Shown here piece after piece: positions 58,501-64,000 of a DNA stretch of 64,000 nucleotides. Position 1 is the stretch's first letter. Every line of letters begins with the position of its first letter. The position numbers and the translations under genes are program-made. This DNA comes from Centrapalus pauciflorus (Eukaryota > Streptophyta > Magnoliopsida > Asterales > Asteraceae): the NCBI GenBank assembly GCA_020465985.1, contig JAANYP010004711.1, positions 234,750 through 298,749 of the forward strand, in the 5' to 3' direction. The notes under the pieces were generated by a model, which was not told the origin of the DNA, did no database searches, and saw only the letters and a list, made by a program, of their open reading frames with translations.

Positions 58501-59384
58501 GAAATATCATATTCTTACGTTCTAACTTTTTTTTTTCATTGCAGGATAAAGAAGCATGAGTGTAGAACGAGCATTGACATGGTCATGGTCGATATCATGC
58601 ATCTTTCATTACAATATTAATCTACCATTTCTCTACTTCTCAGATGTATATTGTTTTTTAATTCATTTCAATCAATTACACACTTTCGTATATGTATTTG
58701 TCATTTTCAGTTGTTTTAGAAAATGAGTCATGGAAAACTTTTGTATGTTAACATGTATATTATTACCAACGCAATACTAAAATATTGTTTTAATAATCAC
58801 ACATATTTTTGTCTCATATTTTTTCAATGCATAAATATCAAATGCACATGAATCAATGGTAGTCTTGAGCATAAATGATTTCATGTTTGTAGTAATTTAA
58901 CTACATATAATAAATTACAATATTCAATAATTAGAATAAAATATATTATTTTATTTAATTTGATAAGTGGAACCATATGTTAATAAATTCCATATAATAA
59001 ACTTTAATGACCATTTGTTTAAATCAAAATAATTTATATATTGTACTTTATTTTGATAAATTGAGTCCAATAACAATAAATTCATTGTAATGACTTATAA
59101 TGATAATTACTTATATCAAAATAAATTAATTTATTAGTTAGTTTATTTTAGTTGATAACATAAAACTAACATGAGTTACCGAGTAGGTAGCAATCTTTTA
59201 TTACATTTAAATTATGTCTAATATTGAATCACTGATTTAACTTATTTTGTAAAAGAAGTAGCTACAAAAATCATTATTTATTTAATTTTGTAACAACATA
59301 ACAAGCACATGTCCCTAATCTTTACATTATATTTTATTCAAAAAATCTTTTAGCCTGGTGCATCGCACGGGCCATCATGACTAG
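53760..59384 (+). mobile_element. Helitron-like element, 5.6 kb, non-autonomous
   Basis: It starts TCTAATATATATATATATAAA. It ends with a GC hairpin (GCCTGGTGCATCGCACGGGC) followed by CATCATGA and CTAG, then host T, the Helitron 3' format. No Rep/helicase ORF. Internal duplication and nested element are as in copy A (nested element 55,220-56,190). A T-rich ttttcattgcag acceptor-like sequence at about 58,530-58,543 precedes a short frame, which hints at captured gene pieces. Confidence 0.5.
55220..56190 (-). mobile_element. Nested Helitron-like element, copy B
   Basis: 971 bp, duplicate of 35,188-36,144, with the 7-base insertion and a longer TA tract (about 55,445-55,497). Confidence 0.55.
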
Positions 59385-60162
59385 TAATTATTGAAAATCG
59401 ACTAATAATTCATACTTTTAGTTTAAATAAACGTAAATACGATCAACCAATCTAAATTAAACGTTTCTGTTAGGAAGAAAACATACGGTTCATCGATTTT
59501 TTGATGTGAATGATCCGTCTTTTAATCCTTTTGGAATAATTAATTTTTAAAAATTAGATTGATTGTCGTTTTCCCATTTGATTAAATGAAATCAGAATGG
59601 TTTGTTGTTATTTCCGAACGAAAATATTTAACATTAAATTGGTTGGGTTTTTTTTTCATCCGGTTTCGAGAAATTAAAAAACGAAATGGGTTGTTGGCTT
59701 TCTCGATTATAATACATGGTTTTAATTTTGGTTAAAATTTTCTACTAAATAAACGGTTAGTTAAGTACTATAATCGAAAATTTAACGAAAATTAAAAATC
59801 ATGTACTCTGATTAAAAAAAACAACCATTTCGTTTTCTAATTTTCCGAAACCAAAAAAAGTCACATCAATCTAATTTTTAATGTTTTTGATTGAAAAAAA
59901 ATATTTTTCGAATGGATTAAAAGATAAACCATGCGTGTTTTCAGTTTAACCTACCAAAAAATTGACGAACCATGTGTTTTTTCGATCAGAAACATTGAAT
60001 ATTAGATAGATCGGTCGTTTTTATGTTTAAGAAAAAATTATTAAATATATTAATTAAGGACTTGTTCAATAACTGATAAAAGTTAATTGCTTTAGATCAA
60101 TACTAATCCTATAGTAAAACATCACACATTAATTGGTTTAATAATCATATTAATTTCGGATT
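59385..60162. mobile_element. Degraded foldback element (about 59,485-59,972) in intergenic DNA
   Basis: Positions 59,485-59,505 (ggttcatcgattttttgatg) are mirrored at about 59,955-59,975 (ccaaaaaattgacgaacc). Further inside, aaaaaacgaaatgggttgtt mirrors acaaccatttcgttttct, so the block folds on itself around 59,740. No ORF. The remainder to the UGT gene is featureless. Confidence 0.45.
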
Positions 60163-61506
60163 TCAAACATCACGCAAGAAAGATTGGAGGTTGACGGTGG
60201 AAGATCCGCCATTGTTGAGAGCTTCTCTTGCAAACTCACTCCATTTCTCTGCATTTTTCTTAATTTCTTTATCTTCCATCACCATTTTCACACACTTCTC
60301 AATCTCCTTCCCTTCCACCATTCCATTTCCCTCCTTTCTCCTCATCCTAACCCCTGTTTTCCACACATCTTCAATCATTTTCGCATTCGTTGCCTGATCC
60401 GTCCACTGCGGAAACCCCACCATCGGAACGCCCGCCACCAACGCCTCCAGCGTCGAGTTCCACCCGCAATGAGTCACGAAACACCCGATTGCATGGTGTC
60501 TCAAAACCTCCACTTGACAACACCAACTCACTATCATCCCTTGTTTTTTCAGTTCCTCGAGATTTGGCAATCTTTGAGCTTGCTCGCTATCTCTCATCAC
60601 CCATAAAAACGATCTGCGACTCTCTAACAACCCGATTGCCAGTTCTTCTGCTTGATCCATCGATAAAGTCGCTATGCTTCCAAATGAAACATAAACCACC
60701 GATGATTTCGGTTTTGTGTTTAACCATTGGATGGAATCATCCTCTAGTGTTTCGGAGTCGGAAGAGTCCTTATCTTCCAAGAATTCCAATGGGACTAAGG
60801 GTCCAATTGGAAAGAATTCAATTTTCTCAATTGCTGCCAAGGATTCGATTTCTAGTTCATTGAAAGTGTTGATTAGTATTCTAGGAGCTGTTTTGAGTAT
60901 GTCAATATGATCTTTCATAAGTGGAAGAATAAAATCTTCTTCGTCTGGGCTCGACGACAAGAAAAACGATGGCAAATCAGCCATGGTGAGCGGCGGTAAT
61001 CGTGGTAAGTTGATTGGAAACATCGGGTTGTCGTTGTTAGTAATCATCAAATCTTGATATTGGCTCGAATAGTAGTAGTAAATATCGAAGCAAATAGCTG
61101 ATTGGCACCAGAGTAAAGTGGCTTTGATACGGTGGGCATTTGCCACCCGTGCCGCCCAAGGGACAGCAGTGGTATAAACCACATGGTCAAAAGGTTGACA
61201 TGCTGCCGTCGCAGAGTTGATAAATTCTGCGACGGCAGAAGCACCTTTTGTAGCTAAATCGGAAAAGAATTGTTGTAGGGTGGTAGTGGGTTGTTTACCG
61301 TTGTCGTGGCCGTCAGAGAACGGAGCGAAGGTGATCTGGCCGTGGGGAAAGGTAGCTTCGTTGTTGAAGCGGCGAACCGCCGAAAGACTAGTGGAAACTG
61401 TGACGTTAACACCCATTTTGATAAGGCAGTTGGCAAACCGGAGGGAGGGGATGACGTGGCCTTGGCCGGGATGGGTTACGATAAGGATTTTCCGATGGCC
61501 TGTCAT
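60163..61506 (-). CDS. UDP-glycosyltransferase, UGT75-like (gene 2)
   Basis: 447 residues, single exon, starting MTGHRKILIVTHPGQGH. The open frame extends 25 codons upstream but has no ATG there (that part is a CCACCA-repeat leader encoding a Pro run). His17 is the expected catalytic base. The PSPG box runs from Trp328 to Gln371 with HCGWNS and WTDQATNAK, closer to the UGT75 consensus than gene 1. Predicted cytosolic UDP-glucose-dependent transferase for a phenolic, flavonoid or hormone acceptor. It is paralogous to gene 1 in the same orientation; the last 136 coding bases are almost identical, far more than the rest. No breaks seen. The exact substrate is not readable. Confidence 0.9.
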   Translation of the reverse strand: MTGHRKILIVTHPGQGHVIPSLRFANCLIKMGVNVTVSTSLSAVRRFNNEATFPHGQITFAPFSDGHDNGKQPTTTLQQFFSDLATKGASAVAEFINSATAACQPFDHVVYTTAVPWAARVANAHRIKATLLWCQSAICFDIYYYYSSQYQDLMITNNDNPMFPINLPRLPPLTMADLPSFFLSSSPDEEDFILPLMKDHIDILKTAPRILINTFNELEIESLAAIEKIEFFPIGPLVPLEFLEDKDSSDSETLEDDSIQWLNTKPKSSVVYVSFGSIATLSMDQAEELAIGLLESRRSFLWVMRDSEQAQRLPNLEELKKQGMIVSWCCQVEVLRHHAIGCFVTHCGWNSTLEALVAGVPMVGFPQWTDQATNAKMIEDVWKTGVRMRRKEGNGMVEGKEIEKCVKMVMEDKEIKKNAEKWSEFAREALNNGGSSTVNLQSFLRDV

Positions 61507-61625
61507 CGCGGTGGAGGGTGGTGGCGGTGGTGGTGGTGGTGAGGAAGAAGGAAGTGTGTGTGGCAAATTAAGCTTGAACACGGATGATAGTTTACCTTTG
61601 CATTACATTTATTTGTGATTTTTAA
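61507..61625 (-). promoter_or_regulatory. Leader region of UGT gene 2
   Basis: It contains a (CCACCA)n run just before the ATG (about 61,510-61,545). No convincing TATA box: the nearest AT-rich candidate is AAATAAATG near 61,610. Confidence 0.25.
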
Positions 61626-62269
61626 CTGACCCCTCAGGTTAACAAAATCCAACTTGGATTTCCCGATTATCGGAAACTTAGAAAAATTATATTTGTCAAC
61701 CTAATAATACATGTGCTGAATTTAAAAAATAAAAATAAAAACAAATATTTATAAAAACATATAAAATAATTATAAAAAAGAATTGAGTTTATTAAAGTTT
61801 GTTAATTATATATTAGATTAGTTAGATTAAACTATAATAAATTGAATTGGATTTGATTTTAATTTAATTTTAATTTTAATTTTAATAATAATATGTGACA
61901 GATTGAAATTTTGACACGTAACGAATTAAGTGAGAGATCAACACATGACGAATTATTTATTCATTTTATAATATTCATAGATAGTTGTAGGATTTGCAAA
62001 ATTTTTTTGTACTAATTTTATTTTTGTTCTCAAAAATGTGTTGGATTCATTGTTTGGGACAAGCCGATTAATCTAAAGACTTATTTATATATTAATTATA
62101 TATATTAGTGGTTAAATTTTAAAATTTTATATTAAATATGAAGATGATCACTCTAGCATTGTTATATTTAAAAAAGAAAAAAAAAAACTAACCTAAGTTA
62201 TATTATAATCCTCCTCAATCAATAAGCAAAATCGGTTTTCAAATTGCAAACCACAGACACAAAAAACGT
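61626..62269. other. Intergenic AT-rich DNA
   Basis: No gene or terminal repeat. A short 'ttttaatttt' repeat run lies at 61,855-61,885. Confidence 0.4.
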
Positions 62270-63885
62270 TGATCTTGTGGAAAGATATACACCATCTTTA
62301 TCTTATCCACATCTTCTTCCCAAGAATGCAAGAGCTTATTTCACCATGTCAAATTAGTCAAAGAGCAAGCGAAATTACACCACAAAAGATGACATTCCAT
62401 TTTTTATGTTGTTCGAGAAGATAATTTTTTATTAATTAAGGCTGATACAAAATCCAACAATTTACCGAAGAATCCCCACCAACTACAAATTTTTACCCAA
62501 ACCGAATCAACCATCAGGCATTTGAAAAATAGAGTGATCATGCCCAAACACAACTAGATGAGCTAATTTGAACACATTTCTTTTGCAAGTTCCTCCTTGT
62601 AGGCCACACATTTGAAAGTAAACGTCAAATAAACACATTTACCTTGATTGGTATGAGAAACTTCCAATGCTTTTTGGTGTTTATCCCTTTTGTGCTCATC
62701 TTACGAATGTGAAGAAGATCTGAGAGCCTCTTGACTGAGAACAAGCCTTTTGGGTCCATCTTCCATTTAATCAAATTGCCCTCAAAATTTTAAAGTCCAT
62801 GCTCGACAGAAGAAGCTCTAAAATTTAAAGGTCGTCCATCGCTCTTCACTTGGATCTGTCTCCAACACCAGTTTCCTTTCCAAGCGTCATTTACCAAAAT
62901 CTATTGATATTTGAAAACTGCCTCTTTATTTGACTCCAATGCGTATAGTCTAGGAAAGGCATCCACTAGCGATGAACGAGCACCAGAAGGGTTAACAAGT
63001 CAAAATTTTGTCGATGAATCTGTTTTACCAAAGCTGAATAGTTTTCAATCATTTACACTTTGTATGGATGTCCAAACACTATTCCTAACGGATTCCACTG
63101 CACCTGGTTTCCATAAAAATTCTTCAATCACTTCTTTCCAAAGTGAATTTTCTACCATAGCAAACCACCAATGCCATCTAGCTAATAAAGCCAAGTTTTT
63201 AAGTAGAGGCATTGAATTCCCAAACCCCCAATCTCTTTTGTTGTAGTAATTTTTTCCAAGAAATCTTATTCTCCCTTCTTTATTTCCCCGAAAGAATTTT
63301 CTTCGGATGCACTCCAGTTGCTTCAAGATGCCATTAGGAACTTTAAAAATCAAAAAATAAAATAAAGGTAAAGCTGATAAAACTGAGTTAAGTAATGTAA
63401 TCCTACCATCAATTGATAGAACTCTAGTTTTGTAGTTGGTTAATATTTTGTTAAACCTTCTTATTACTTCACTCCAAGAGGTTAAGCGAGCAATGTATAC
63501 GCCTACTGGAAGACAAGATAAGTGAATGGGATATGGGCAACATGACAATTGATCAATCCTGCAATCTCCTTTACCTCACTTATGTCTACACTAATACCCA
63601 TAAGACGACTTTTTCCATATTGACCTTAATACCTGAAACATCATGAAAACATTGCAGCAAATTTTGATAAAAACACTACGTTTCTATTTGACCACTTCCC
63701 TATGAACAAGGCATCATCAATGTTACGAAGAAGAGATAAGTTCATGTCTTGCTCGAAATTCCTTTGAGAATACCCATTTCACAGGCTTCACGAGTCAAGA
63801 CCTGCGAAGCTTCACCCATTATCAGAAAAAGGAAAGGAGATGATGGATCCCCATATCTCAGTCCTCTTTCCATCTTGAATTCCAA
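62270..63885 (-). pseudogene. LINE (non-LTR) retrotransposon fragment
   Basis: Minus strand. The best part, 63,045-63,548, is open for 167 codons and reads like the C-terminal RT/zf-RVT region of plant LINEs (LPVGVYIARLTSW, LSIDGRITLLNSVLSALPLFYF, ALLARWHWWF). Further upstream, GLRYGDPSSPFLFLIMGEA (about 63,810-63,875) and a DDALF catalytic-region remnant (about 63,705-63,720) are found in different frames with stops. The N-terminal endonuclease is absent or lies beyond the window. The part below 63,045 is assigned by position and weak similarity only. Non-functional. Confidence 0.7.
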
Positions 63886-64000
63886 TGTTAGGGAACTGTT
63901 AATCATATTCAAAAGTCAAAGAACACAACTTTTATTTTATATTCTTGTATTTTTTCCCCACCCTCTTCCCTTTCCTTTGCTTTTCCTCCACCGAGAACAC
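63886..64000. other. Window edge, break in LINE homology
   Basis: LINE homology stops abruptly at about 63,886. The following text starts tgttagggaactg, which could be the start of an LTR inserted in the LINE, but only about 110 bases are visible. Confidence 0.2.

Larger units (their letters stand above)
52598..59247 (+). repeat. Large direct duplication, copy B
   Basis: 6,650 bp; second copy of 32,565-39,201. It starts immediately after the LTR with atccaagagctg, in the middle of GRF exon 2, and continues past the duplication end at 59,247 into unduplicated Helitron sequence. Copy-specific changes include a 7-base insertion at about 55,352 and a longer TA tract. Confidence 0.95.

Overview
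The window looks like a gene-poor, AT-rich, transposon-packed stretch of a flowering-plant (eudicot) nuclear genome. The evidence is two intronless plant UDP-glycosyltransferases of the UGT75 type, plant LTR retrotransposons with initiator-Met-tRNA primer sites, Helitron-like ends, MULEs, hATs and many MITEs. Membership of the Asteraceae is plausible from the style of the copia element, but this is inference only. There is no sign of bacterial DNA, no operons and no CRISPR.

Layout. Positions 1-10,640 are intergenic DNA with MITEs, Helitron-like fragments, a local duplication and the first (TA)n-embedded MITE. UGT75-like gene 1 lies at 10,920-12,284 (minus). A hAT, a palindromic minisatellite, an LTR remnant and a foldback element follow to about 18 kb. 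Positions 18.4-25.4 kb hold Helitron fragments, a chain of MITEs each set inside a TA microsatellite, a hAT containing a nested MULE, and another MULE-type element. A decayed Ty3/gypsy element (CRM-like) occupies 25,841-31,236 (minus). A MULE at 32,071-33,605 carries a GRF zinc-finger gene and PB1-like transposase exons, facing each other.

The dominant structure is a 6.6-kb direct duplication (32,565-39,201 and 52,598-59,247). The copies flank a 13.4-kb Ty1/copia Sirevirus-like element (39,202-52,597, minus) with gag, pol and a long extra ORF. The left junction lies inside the LTR and the outer LTR end is missing, so this is not a simple insertion: the retrotransposon sits at the junction of a tandem duplication. 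UGT75-like gene 2 lies at 60,163-61,506 (minus), and a degraded LINE closes the window.

Function. Only the two UGTs look like working host genes. They are probably an old tandem pair pushed about 48 kb apart by transposon insertion and by the duplication. The most unusual signals are the retrotransposon-centred tandem duplication, the array of about 45-50 TTCGA-core motifs confined to non-coding parts of the copia element, the acceptor-like sequences just before its gag, pol and extra ORF, and the MITE chain in TA microsatellites.
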